From the NCBI GenBank assembly GCA_023450935.1, contig JAEXGH010000005.1, positions 1 to 64,000 on the forward strand: a DNA stretch of 64,000 nt. The letters run 5' to 3'. The position numbers and the translations under genes were made by a program. The notes under the pieces are model-generated. The model did no database searches. It saw only the letters and a list, made by a program, of their open reading frames with translations, and was not told the DNA's origin. The DNA comes from Verrucomicrobiota bacterium (GTDB taxonomy: Bacteria; Verrucomicrobiota; Verrucomicrobiia; Opitutales; Intestinicryptomonadaceae). Positions 51,962-58,843 of the stretch are shown piece after piece; position 1 is the first letter of the stretch, and the number at the start of each line of letters is the position of its first letter.

Positions 51962-52366
51962 CTAATAAATTTCCTCGTTGGGCAGCGGAATGAAACAGCC
52001 CTGTTCGGAAGCCCACTGGCGTATGTCGCCCATATATTCCTCGAACTCCGTCGTAGTCAAATTTGCGGTCGAGCGAACGCGTGTAAGCCCCGTAGTCTTG
52101 TCGAACGTCGAAAGAAACTTTGCCTTGAGTGCTTCGTGCGTCTCGTCAGCAGTGTAGCCCGCCCATTCGCCGATTAGCGGAATTACCACGCCCCAGTAGT
52201 AGCCGTTTTCCTCGAGCGAACGCGGCTTAGCCTTGCGCTCTATTAGCACCTGCACATTCAATCCGCGAAGTGATGCGCGAACGCGGGCGAACGCCGCATT
52301 GTCGTCAAGCGTCAAACGTCCGTCGGCGTCAACGCGCCCGAAAAGATACTGCTTACGCGTCGCCAT
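51962..52366 (-). CDS. NinB-like recombination-associated protein
   Basis: 134 residues. ENGYYWGVVIPLIGEWAGYT, HEALKAKFL and FEEYMGDIRQWASEQGCFIPLP are the wording of a phage family often annotated NinB-like and placed beside ERF, SSB and nucleases. NinB (Orf) of lambda assists RecF-type recombination. The N-terminal 45 residues are less conserved. It overlaps the ERF gene by 14 bases. Confidence 0.65.
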   Translation of the reverse strand: MATRKQYLFGRVDADGRLTLDDNAAFARVRASLRGLNVQVLIERKAKPRSLEENGYYWGVVIPLIGEWAGYTADETHEALKAKFLSTFDKTTGLTRVRSTANLTTTEFEEYMGDIRQWASEQGCFIPLPNEEIY

Positions 52367-53027
52367 TTTTTGCCTCCCCGTCGGTGTTGTCTTCAGATTT
52401 CAGCTGCGCGATGGAGTCTGAAACAATCTTGGTGAAGTCGCGCTTGCGGGCGTATTCAAGGCGCGTGAGGTCGTCTACGCCCAAAACCTTGAGCGCGTTT
52501 TCGAACGCCCTCGGGTGCATAGACTCCGCCCATTTTTTCGCCTCCGCCGCCTGTTGCGCCGTGAAGAAAACTTTCGGCGCGGGATTTGAAAACTGCCAGC
52601 TTTGCGCATCGGCGTCGTCTGATTCGTCCTGCGTGGGAATTAAAAAGATTTGGAAGAGAGCGTATTTAAGAGCAATGCTTGCCGCTTTGCTCGCTCCCTT
52701 GTCGCCGCTGTCGGCGGCTTCGCCGATTGTAATCGCCGAAACCTCCGAGCCATCGTCGCAGCAGAAACGGAACTTAATTTTGCTGATGTGGTCGTAGGCT
52801 GTGCCGCCCTTTGCCGTTGTGCGCGTCTCTATGCGGTGCTCCAACACCTCGGGCAGAATGAATACGCCGTTTTTTGCGAATATGCCGTGCAGCGTGTTAT
52901 AAACATCGTCTATTCCGCGGAAGTTGAATCCCTGAGTCTTGTTGGTGCGCGACTTTGCTATGCTTTCGGTTTCGCGCATAATTGCACACATCGCGCTCGT
53001 TATTTTTTGAGAAGTCATAATCGACAT
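52353..53027 (-). CDS. ERF-family single-strand annealing protein
   Basis: 224 residues from MSIMTSQK, with TAAGGG upstream; a second ATG at 53018 is equally possible. NFRGIDDVYNTLHGIFAKNG and IGEAADSGDKGASKAASIALKYALFQIFLIP are the ERF core. The C-terminal half is variable and ends acidic. It anneals complementary strands during phage recombination, probably together with the exonuclease, SSB and the DUF1064-type nuclease. Confidence 0.9.
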   Translation of the reverse strand: MSIMTSQKITSAMCAIMRETESIAKSRTNKTQGFNFRGIDDVYNTLHGIFAKNGVFILPEVLEHRIETRTTAKGGTAYDHISKIKFRFCCDDGSEVSAITIGEAADSGDKGASKAASIALKYALFQIFLIPTQDESDDADAQSWQFSNPAPKVFFTAQQAAEAKKWAESMHPRAFENALKVLGVDDLTRLEYARKRDFTKIVSDSIAQLKSEDNTDGEAKNGDA

Positions 53028-53031
53028 ACCC

Positions 53032-53682
53032 TTACATTCCCATTTTCTGAGCAACCGCGCGGGTTAGCTCCACATCGTTTGACAGATACATGAACGCCGC
53101 TGCGGAGTCGGAAAGCAGCGTCTTGTAGAAGTTAGCCCCGACGCCGTTTTTGCCGCCGACTCCGAATGTCTTGGCGAGCAGGTCGAGCTTGATTTTGTCC
53201 ATTGTTCCGCACGCCCAAGCGTCCATAGTATCCTTGAAATGCTCGTTCAGATACATTCGCCCGCGCGAACGCACCAAGACGGTCGCGGGAATCTTTACGC
53301 CAAGAATCCAGCTGCGGCGGATTAAAAACGGAATGTCGAAACGGTTGGAATTGTGCCCTATTACGTCGTCGGCTATCACTCCGCGCTGGTCGGCAATCTT
53401 GCCCCAAAACCATTCTATGATTGAGGCTTCGTTCTCCGCGTCGGCGTCCATAACGATTTCGGGGAACGATTCTCCGACTGCTGCGCCTATGGCTACAACG
53501 CGCCCAGTGGTCGCCGAAAGAGCCGCGTTTGCGATAAATTCGGCAAGCTGCCCAAGCTTGTATTTTTCTATAGCCTCATCGCTCTTGTAGTTTGACGGGG
53601 CTTTGAAGTCGGGCGCAAGCTTTACTATGTAGCTCTCGTCAAGCGGGGCTGTTTCGATGTCGAAATAGATTTTGCTATTCAT
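53032..53682 (-). CDS. DnaQ/PolB-like 3'-5' exonuclease
   Basis: 216 residues from the ATG at 53682, which has AAGGGA at good distance; an ATG at 53718 would add 12 residues. ExoI motif YFDIETAPLD, ExoII GHNSNRFDIPFLIRRS and ExoIII YLSNDVELTRAVAQKM give the DEDD set of metal-binding residues. Likely supplies single-stranded DNA ends for the ERF annealing protein. Confidence 0.85.
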   Translation of the reverse strand: MNSKIYFDIETAPLDESYIVKLAPDFKAPSNYKSDEAIEKYKLGQLAEFIANAALSATTGRVVAIGAAVGESFPEIVMDADAENEASIIEWFWGKIADQRGVIADDVIGHNSNRFDIPFLIRRSWILGVKIPATVLVRSRGRMYLNEHFKDTMDAWACGTMDKIKLDLLAKTFGVGGKNGVGANFYKTLLSDSAAAFMYLSNDVELTRAVAQKMGM

Positions 53683-53719
53683 TTCCGAGTCCCTTTTGTC
53701 ATAGCCTATTTTCTCCATC

Positions 53720-53902
53720 TTACTTGCCCTCCGACGCGCATTCTGTGATAAATTGCTTGATTATTTCTACAGGCTCGCACTTGGCTTTCGTCGCCATCTT
53801 TGCCACCTTTGCCAAGACGGACAGAGGCAGCGATATTGTTATGGTCGCCTCCCATTTGCTGTTAAGACGCGATATTACGCTTGACTTTTTGTTGTTGCTC
53901 AT
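53720..53902 (-). CDS. Small helical DNA-binding-type phage protein
   Basis: 60 residues. SKWEATITISLPLSVLAKVAKMATKAKCEPVEIIKQFI resembles a ribbon-helix-helix layout: one beta strand followed by two helices. A stop-to-start gap of one base separates it from the exonuclease frame. A regulator role is possible. Confidence 0.55.
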   Translation of the reverse strand: MSNNKKSSVISRLNSKWEATITISLPLSVLAKVAKMATKAKCEPVEIIKQFITECASEGK

Positions 53903-53931
53903 ATTTTTGTATCCTTACTTTTTTTAGTTCA

Positions 53932-53957
53932 GCTCGCCTTTTCGGCGGGCTTTTTTG
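53932..53957 (+). terminator. Hairpin with T-run
   Basis: GCTCGCC at 53933-53939 and GGCGGGC at 53944-53950 are followed by TTTTTT on the plus strand. Genes here run on the minus strand, so it would act on antisense transcription, or weakly on the minus strand. Confidence 0.45.
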
Positions 53958-53991
53958 TTGTTGATTGTTTCGCCCCACTGCGGAGCGGAAA

Positions 53992-54141
53992 TTAAAGTGC
54001 CCTGTAAACCAGCCCAATCAGCCCGAAATACAGCCAGAGCACGCCTATAAACTGCACCGCCCACCAGACAGCGCGCATTAAATGTTCCCACTTCGCGCGG
54101 CGAATCGGACGCAATAATTCATTGTAGTCATAGCGGTTCAT
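53992..54141 (-). CDS. Small membrane protein (49 residues)
   Basis: MNRYDYNELLRPIRRAKW precedes one long hydrophobic segment (AVWWAVQFIGVLWLYFGLIGLVY). The start overlaps the upstream stop as ATGA, which supports it as real. A single membrane helix with a basic cytoplasmic N-terminus; function unknown. It lies in the early region, so a superinfection or membrane-modifying role is possible. Confidence 0.6.
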   Translation of the reverse strand: MNRYDYNELLRPIRRAKWEHLMRAVWWAVQFIGVLWLYFGLIGLVYRAL

Positions 54142-54392
54142 AGTGCCGCCTCCTTCCGCCTGCGGGCGCGGGCAAGTGCCAAAATTTCGCTCGGGCGTAA
54201 AAATGTCGATTCATACGCCCTCACCAACTGTTCGCTGCGGAATAGAAACGTTCGCCCCGCACCCTTTCGAAAGGGCAAGTCTTTGGCAGAGGCAATGCGC
54301 CTAAGCTCGGCGACGGAGACAACCGCCCCGCGCGTCTTTAAATACTTCGCACATTCCCCCACGGTGCAAAATTCGTTCAATGCTGCTTCCAT
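54138..54392 (-). CDS. Excisionase/HTH-like phage protein
   Basis: 84 residues from the ATG at 54392. FCTVGECAKYLKTRGAVVSVAELRRIASAKDLPFRKGAGRTFLFRSEQLVRAY has the layout of small helix-turn-helix regulators: helix-turn-helix, then a wing-like basic part. It lies 1 base after the upstream small gene. Candidate directionality factor or regulator; not proven. Confidence 0.55.
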   Translation of the reverse strand: MEAALNEFCTVGECAKYLKTRGAVVSVAELRRIASAKDLPFRKGAGRTFLFRSEQLVRAYESTFLRPSEILALARARRRKEAAL

Positions 54393-54393
54393 A

Positions 54394-54555
54394 TTACGCG
54401 CCTTTCTTCGCTTTCTTGGCGCGTGCTTCGAGAGCCTCCGCAAGCAGTTTTCTGTAAGCCGCTGATTCGTTGCCGTCGAATTCGCTCTCGGCAATCACTT
54501 TTACCTTTTCTGCGACCTCAACGGGCACGTTGGATATGTTGATGTATGTTTTCAT
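54394..54555 (-). CDS. 53-residue basic protein, first gene of the leftward early operon
   Basis: MKTYINISNVPVEVAEKVKVIAESEF at the start and a lysine/alanine-rich end (EALEARAKKAKKGA). The opening strand-helix order resembles ribbon-helix-helix regulators. An operator-type palindrome lies immediately upstream (54566-54578), so its expression is probably repressed in lysogeny. Confidence 0.6.
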   Translation of the reverse strand: MKTYINISNVPVEVAEKVKVIAESEFDGNESAAYRKLLAEALEARAKKAKKGA

Positions 54556-54565
54556 AAATTTGACA

Positions 54566-54578
54566 GTGTAATGACACC
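54566..54578. promoter_or_regulatory. Operator O1, GTGTAATGACACC
   Basis: First of three identical 13-bp sites, with GTGT and ACAC arms around AATG. It lies 11 bases before the first gene of the leftward early operon, where a repressor would block its expression. Confidence 0.7.
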
Positions 54579-54593
54579 CTCTGCAAAAAAAAT

Positions 54594-54806
54594 TTAGGAA
54601 ACCTTCTTTGTTATCGCGTTGTCGTCAATAGTGTAATGACACCTATTAAAAAAAACGTGTAGCTTTTTTGAAGCATTTTCGACAATAAGTTCATTTGCGT
54701 GAACCTTGCTTGTTTTGGCAAGTCTTGCTATTTCGTTTTGTTTTGCCTTGAATTGTTCTACCATCTTGTTCTTTAAGTTTTTTGATGACTTCATCTGCGC
54801 TTTCAT
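54594..54806 (-). CDS. Overlapping frame, possible frameshift continuation of the regulator
   Basis: 70 codons in a frame shifted from the regulator gene and overlapping it by 116 bases. Its helical sequence (MVEQFKAKQNEIARLAKTSK) looks more protein-like than the regulator's own polar tail, and the shift lies near an A6 run. It may be the true C-terminus reached by frameshifting, a separate coupled gene, or a chance frame; operator O2 lies inside its 3' end. Confidence 0.3.
   Translation of the reverse strand: MKAQMKSSKNLKNKMVEQFKAKQNEIARLAKTSKVHANELIVENASKKLHVFFNRCHYTIDDNAITKKVS
54631..54643. promoter_or_regulatory. Operator O2, GTGTAATGACACC
   Basis: Second identical 13-bp site, between the regulator gene and the leftward operon, 65 bases from O1 (start to start). 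Confidence 0.7.
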
Positions 54807-54948
54807 TTAAGAGTTCGAGGATTTTAATACAAACAAAATCCGTAAAAGTAATACCATTTTTTTGCAAAGCGACCTTAGCCATATCACGGAGTTCCTTGTC
54901 GATATAGCAACTAACTAACACTTTATTTGGGTCTCTCTTATTAGGCAT
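54691..54948 (-). CDS. Ribbon-helix-helix regulator, probable prophage repressor
   Basis: 85 residues from MPNKRDPNKVLVSCYID. VLVSCYIDKELRDMAKVALQKNGITFTDFVCIKILELL is a strand followed by two helices, the Arc/MetJ-type DNA-binding fold. Its promoter (54970-54998) has one palindromic operator exactly in the spacer, so autoregulation is likely, and two further copies lie downstream. No CI-like repressor is found, so this is the candidate lysogeny switch. The C-terminal tail is polar and may be altered by a frameshift. Confidence 0.65.
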   Translation of the reverse strand: MPNKRDPNKVLVSCYIDKELRDMAKVALQKNGITFTDFVCIKILELLNESADEVIKKLKEQDGRTIQGKTKRNSKTCQNKQGSRK

Positions 54949-54969
54949 AAATTTTATTTTATGCGTTCC

Positions 54970-54998
54970 ATAAAAGCTTGTGTAATGACACCTGTCAA
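54970..54998 (-). promoter_or_regulatory. Sigma-70-type promoter of the regulator gene
   Basis: On the minus strand, TTGACA (54993-54998) and TTTTAT (54970-54975) are separated by exactly 17 bases, and that spacer contains operator O3. Confidence 0.75.
54980..54992. promoter_or_regulatory. Operator O3, GTGTAATGACACC, inside the regulator promoter
   Basis: Third identical 13-bp site, located between the -35 and -10 boxes of the regulator promoter, a standard place for repressor binding. Confidence 0.75.
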
Positions 54999-55138
54999 GC
55001 AAATTTTTTTATTTTTTTTTATTTTTTTATTGAACGCGTCCACGCACATCATTTGAATAAAGCAATATCGCCTTGTTTGTGTGGGGAGTAAGCACGCTAT
55101 TTCACGCTCCTGCCGCATACGTTTTTAAAGGAAGAATT

Positions 55139-55159
55139 ATGATTTTTAATTCGTTATAA
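55139..55159 (+). CDS. Six-codon leader frame before the plus-strand lysogeny gene
   Basis: AAAGGAAG precedes ATG ATT TTT AAT TCG TTA TAA (MIFNSL). The only good ribosome site in the region belongs to this leader, and the main start follows its stop by four bases, so coupled translation is plausible. Confidence 0.35.
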   Translation: MIFNSL

Positions 55160-55163
55160 TAAA

Positions 55164-56159
55164 ATGAGTTTTTTTGGTTTATTTAAAAGTAGAAGAGAAA
55201 AATATATCGAAGAGAGGAAGAAGTTTTTCCTTTCTGCAAAAGTCAAGTTTTCAAATGGGAAAGACTACTTATCCCATTACTGGGAAAATCTGCTTTTAAT
55301 CCCCAGACCTTTAATGCCATTGATTGATGGCTTAATGCCAGAATGCCTTCCAACAGTAGTTGTCGCTTTACTATTTTGTGATGAAGATATTCAGAAAAAG
55401 ATGGCTAAAATTTGCGCAATACAAACAGGATTACCCAAAGAACACGCTACACTCGAAGCTGCATACTTAGAATCGGGGAAAATACTTGCGCAAATAATCA
55501 AGGCTTACGCGCCTGACGCAACAACAGAAAAAGAAGTATCCTTTTTGGTAATTTGTTTGTTAACGAATTTTCAAAATAGAAAATTTTTGTATGTTGACCA
55601 AAATTCGATGGGGAAACTTGCACTTTATGTTGATGACCTCTTTTATAGGGGAATCTTTAAGGGGGATTTTGGGATAAGAATTTCCCCCTGCGAATTCGCC
55701 GCTTCAAACGGATATGTTTTTATGAAGCACGGAAGTAAATACAAAATTATCTTGTTTAACGACGCCCCTATGGTAGCCGCAAAAGCCGAGGTATTTATTG
55801 ATAAAATCAGTATAGGAAGCTTTGTTATACAGCCACTCTCGTCTGTGTCAATAGAACACCCTATTCACGATAACGGTTGTTTTACCTATTACGAATATGG
55901 AACAAATGAAGGCTTCCACGCTGGGATAAAAGAAGGAATGGGCTATATAACGTGCAGGTTTTATAAGGACGCAATAGACAGGCAAATATATGAAGAACCG
56001 AAGTTCTCTATTGCAGAGGGCGGCACAGGATTATCCGATGTCTCAACACAGAAAATTGAAAAAACAGAAAATATAAAAACGGATTGCAAATATACGGAAA
56101 TTAACATCAGGCTTATCTCGCAAAGAAATATTCCCAAAAAACTATCTCCTAACAAATAA
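55164..56159 (+). CDS. Plus-strand prophage protein of unknown function (possible lysogenic-phase gene)
   Basis: 331 residues, lower in GC than the neighbouring phage genes. It has no signal peptide; a helical N-terminal domain (about 1-160) precedes a beta-richer part (160-280) and a polar tail. No family is recognised. It lies between the repressor and the integrase on the opposite strand to the lytic genes, the usual place for genes expressed in lysogens, such as defence or conversion genes. This is an inference from position only. Confidence 0.6.
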   Translation: MSFFGLFKSRREKYIEERKKFFLSAKVKFSNGKDYLSHYWENLLLIPRPLMPLIDGLMPECLPTVVVALLFCDEDIQKKMAKICAIQTGLPKEHATLEAAYLESGKILAQIIKAYAPDATTEKEVSFLVICLLTNFQNRKFLYVDQNSMGKLALYVDDLFYRGIFKGDFGIRISPCEFAASNGYVFMKHGSKYKIILFNDAPMVAAKAEVFIDKISIGSFVIQPLSSVSIEHPIHDNGCFTYYEYGTNEGFHAGIKEGMGYITCRFYKDAIDRQIYEEPKFSIAEGGTGLSDVSTQKIEKTENIKTDCKYTEINIRLISQRNIPKKLSPNK

Positions 56160-56162
56160 ACG

Positions 56163-57245
56163 CTAACTCGGCAAAATCTCGAAATACGCCTTGGCGGTTT
56201 GCTTGTCCACTAATGCCGCCCAGTAATGGTCGCGAAGCATTTGCTCTGAATTTCGGGTAATCATAGAGGTTCTGCGCGGGTCGAGATACAAACTCAAATG
56301 ATACGTCGCAAAACTGTGCCGCGCGAAATTGGCAGGCAGGTTAAATTGCTTGAAGGAGTGAGTTCTTATGTAGTCGGAAGGTCGGAGAATCGGAGAATTT
56401 TTGTATTTTTCAAGCCAAGCCCATAAATTCTCGGGCAAATCCTCCAGCGTCCACGATTTTTTCACCTTGCCGATTTGCGCGGGAAAAATGATTTTCTTTT
56501 CGTCGTAGCGGAAATATTCGTCTTTTAAACGAGGAACTTCCTCAACGCGAATCCCCGCAAACATAGCAAGTGCATAGAAGCGCGCAAAGTGCGGATACCG
56601 CTGCTCTATAAACGCCAGAAATTCGCGGGCTACAGCAACCGACAAAAAACCTATCTTGTAAGGCTCTTCCGATTTGATGAACTCGTCCGTATGAATCTTT
56701 TGAACGGGATTTGAAGCAATGGCATCGTGATATATGCAGAAGGTGAAAAATTCCGAAATCGTGGCGCGCCAGTTTTTGATGGTCTTGTTGCGCCCCCGAG
56801 CCAATAAAAAGGCGAGCAACGCTTGCGGTGTCGCCTCGGAAAAAGAACTGAACGCACCTTTAAACATCGCTACACGCCCTTTTATTTGGGAAAATTCCGC
56901 ACGCGAAAGCTTGCCCGCAGCACACTTTGCCTTTTTTAGGGCGAGAAACTTGTCGAGAAAATCGTGAATAGATTGCCTACTGTCAAATTCCCACGCTTTT
57001 TTTACGGATTGAAAAAGCGTTTTCCCCTGCGGGAGAACGTTGAGGGCGGAAATTATATCTTCAAGAACCGAATCGGGGAGAGCGAGAACCTTTGCCCTTG
57101 CGGGAGAATCCGACTGCTCGATATTACGCTTAAAAGCTTCTGCGTCTTTTTTGGAGTAAAAATATTTGCGGCAATATTTGCCGTCGCGCTTGTAGGAACA
57201 GACATAACCGTCTTCACCGTGAATTTTACATTTCGCTACTTTCAT
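56163..57245 (-). CDS. Tyrosine integrase of the prophage
   Basis: 360 residues from MKVAKCKIHG; nine upstream codons overlap nothing but look unlike a start. Core-binding domain at about 90-190, then catalytic FAGIRVEEVPRL arginine, a lysine-containing beta region (KVKKSWTLEDLP), NFARHSFATY and the C-terminal tyrosine in LRDHYWAAL. The first histidine of the usual HxxR box is not obvious. It lies 85 bases from attR and tRNA-Leu, so it integrates there. It resembles the pseudogene at 16038-16930. Confidence 0.9.
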   Translation of the reverse strand: MKVAKCKIHGEDGYVCSYKRDGKYCRKYFYSKKDAEAFKRNIEQSDSPARAKVLALPDSVLEDIISALNVLPQGKTLFQSVKKAWEFDSRQSIHDFLDKFLALKKAKCAAGKLSRAEFSQIKGRVAMFKGAFSSFSEATPQALLAFLLARGRNKTIKNWRATISEFFTFCIYHDAIASNPVQKIHTDEFIKSEEPYKIGFLSVAVAREFLAFIEQRYPHFARFYALAMFAGIRVEEVPRLKDEYFRYDEKKIIFPAQIGKVKKSWTLEDLPENLWAWLEKYKNSPILRPSDYIRTHSFKQFNLPANFARHSFATYHLSLYLDPRRTSMITRNSEQMLRDHYWAALVDKQTAKAYFEILPS

Positions 57246-57329
57246 AAAAACCTTGTCGCGAAAATGTCGCAAATTTTTAGCCTCAAAACAAGCTTTTTTA
57301 GCAATATTTCAAAACCTTTCAAAATCCAC

Positions 57330-57436
57330 CAACAACGACCGAACACCCCGCAAACCCGCACCACTACTGACAAAGAAGCCCGCAACCTCAGTGAGGAAGC
57401 GGGCTTTAAAGTAATGCTCAAGAAGGGACTCGAACC
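57330..57436. repeat. attR: 107-bp duplication at the intact tRNA-Leu
   Basis: Matches attL (18952-19058) at 106 of 107 bases (single G/A difference near 57345). It covers the 3' end of the tRNA gene, the terminator hairpin and about 47 bases beyond. Confidence 0.92.
57377..57405 (-). terminator. Terminator of the tRNA-Leu transcript
   Basis: AGCCCGC and GCGGGCT form the outer stem, with CCTCA/TGAGG inside, followed on the minus strand by TTCTTTGT. It is copied in attL at 18999-19027. Confidence 0.7.
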
Positions 57437-57496
57437 CTTATGCCGTGAAGCATACGAACCTGAATCGTACGTGTCTACCAATTTCACCACTTGAGC
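57415..57496 (-). tRNA. tRNA-Leu (anticodon CAG)
   Basis: 82 bases on the minus strand. Acceptor GCTCAAG pairs with CTTGAGC, discriminator A; D-arm begins TGGTGAAATTGGTAGAC; anticodon stem TACGA/TCGTA encloses TTCAGGT, giving CAG; a variable arm (TGCTTCACGGCA) marks a class II tRNA; T-arm AAGGGTTCGAGTCCCTT. CCA is not encoded. It is the prophage attachment site. Confidence 0.95.
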
Positions 57497-57656
57497 CTTG
57501 AGTATTGGCGCATATACTCAAACACTGTTCCCTGTTAGTCAATCGAAAAATGGATATGGCGAAAAAAAATCGCGACTTCCCGCCGGAAATCGCAATTTCG
57601 CGAGTCCTCTTCGCTTCTTTCGTTTCGCACGCCGCGGCTTTGCGGAATGGGCGAAA

Positions 57657-58841
57657 CTACTTCAGCTTAATGTTCAAGTCGGCGAGCATTTCCGCCGTCG
57701 TTTTATCTGCCTGTTCGACTGTGTCGGCGCGGGCAAGCAAAACAGCCATACGGCGGTGTCCCTCAACGCAGGGCTTGGAAAATATGCGCATATCCGTTTT
57801 CGGGCGCGAAAGGACTTTGTCGATATTGCAGTATTCAAGCTCTTTGGAATTACCCTCCACTACAACCGCCCTGCTCGCCGCCGGAGAAAACTGTTCGATT
57901 TCGGCAATCGGAATCCCCAATATGGCGCGCGCGTGCAACGCAAACTGCGACAAATTTTGCGAAATCATCGTAACCATTCCCGTGTCGTGCGGGCGCGGCG
58001 AAACCTCGCTGAACAAAACATCGTCGCCTTTTATGAACATTTCAACACCGAATATTCCGTAGCCTCCGAGCGCGTCGGTGATTAGTTTCGCGTATTCCTT
58101 GGCACGCTCCAACGCCTTTTGGCTCATCGGGTGCGGCTGCCAGCTTCTGCGGTAGTCGCCGTCAACCTGCTGGTGCCCGATGGGCTGGCAGAACGACGTT
58201 CCGCCGCTGTGGCGCACGGTAAGCAGCGTTATTTCGTAGTCGAAATCTACGAAACCTTCGACAATCACTCTGCCGCTGCCGGCACGGCCGCCCGACTGCG
58301 AGTAATCCCACGCCGTTTTGATGTCTTCCGCCGATTTAACAACGCTTTGCCCGTGCCCCGAAGAACTCATAACCGGCTTTACAACGCAGGGCATTCCGAT
58401 TTGCGCAACCTTTTTTTCGAATTCTTCGAAACTGCCGGCGAACGCGTAGCGCGACGTTTTCATACCGAGTTTTTCGGCGGCAAGCGTTCTTATCCCCTCG
58501 CGGTTCATCGTGAAATTTACGGCGTTGGCTGTCGGCACTACTTTGAATCCGTCCCTTTCAAGTTCAAGCAATCTCTTTGTGGCGATTGCCTCGATCTCCG
58601 GAACGATAAAATCCGGTTTCTCCCTGCGGACCACATTTTCGAGCGCGTCGGCATCGAGCATCGAAATCACATAACTTCTGTCGGCAACCTGCATTGCCGG
58701 AGCGTCGGCGTATTTATCGACAGCCACAACCTCAAGCCCGAGCCGCTTCAATTCTATCACGACTTCCCTGCCGAGTTCTCCGCTGCCCAACAGCATCGCC
58801 TTAGTAGCATTTGGTTTAAAAACAGTTCCTATATTTGTCAT
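57657..58841 (-). CDS. purT: Formate-dependent phosphoribosylglycinamide formyltransferase (PurT)
   Basis: 394 residues, the normal length (E. coli about 392). [20 protein letters not shown] opens the N-terminal domain, [16 protein letters not shown] is the ATP-grasp glycine-rich loop and [18 protein letters not shown] the metal/ATP site. It makes formyl-GAR in purine synthesis using formate and ATP. It starts 2 bases after the stop of the LPS-type fusion gene, so they share a transcript although the functions differ. Confidence 0.95.
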   Translation of the reverse strand: MTNIGTVFKPNATKAMLLGSGELGREVVIELKRLGLEVVAVDKYADAPAMQVADRSYVISMLDADALENVVRREKPDFIVPEIEAIATKRLLELERDGFKVVPTANAVNFTMNREGIRTLAAEKLGMKTSRYAFAGSFEEFEKKVAQIGMPCVVKPVMSSSGHGQSVVKSAEDIKTAWDYSQSGGRAGSGRVIVEGFVDFDYEITLLTVRHSGGTSFCQPIGHQQVDGDYRRSWQPHPMSQKALERAKEYAKLITDALGGYGIFGVEMFIKGDDVLFSEVSPRPHDTGMVTMISQNLSQFALHARAILGIPIAEIEQFSPAASRAVVVEGNSKELEYCNIDKVLSRPKTDMRIFSKPCVEGHRRMAVLLARADTVEQADKTTAEMLADLNIKLK

Positions 58842-58843
58842 GA

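Larger units (their letters stand above)
18952..57436. mobile_element. Podovirus-like prophage integrated at tRNA-Leu(CAG)
   Basis: Bounded by 107-bp direct repeats (one mismatch) and about 38,378 bp long counting one repeat copy. It carries its own integrase next to the intact tRNA, replication and recombination genes, terminase, portal, scaffold, an N4-gp56-type capsid gene, tail adaptor, fibre, lysis-type genes and a giant ejection protein. All structural genes are intact, so it may be inducible. No tail sheath, tube or tape measure is present, pointing to a short-tailed virion. Confidence 0.93.
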
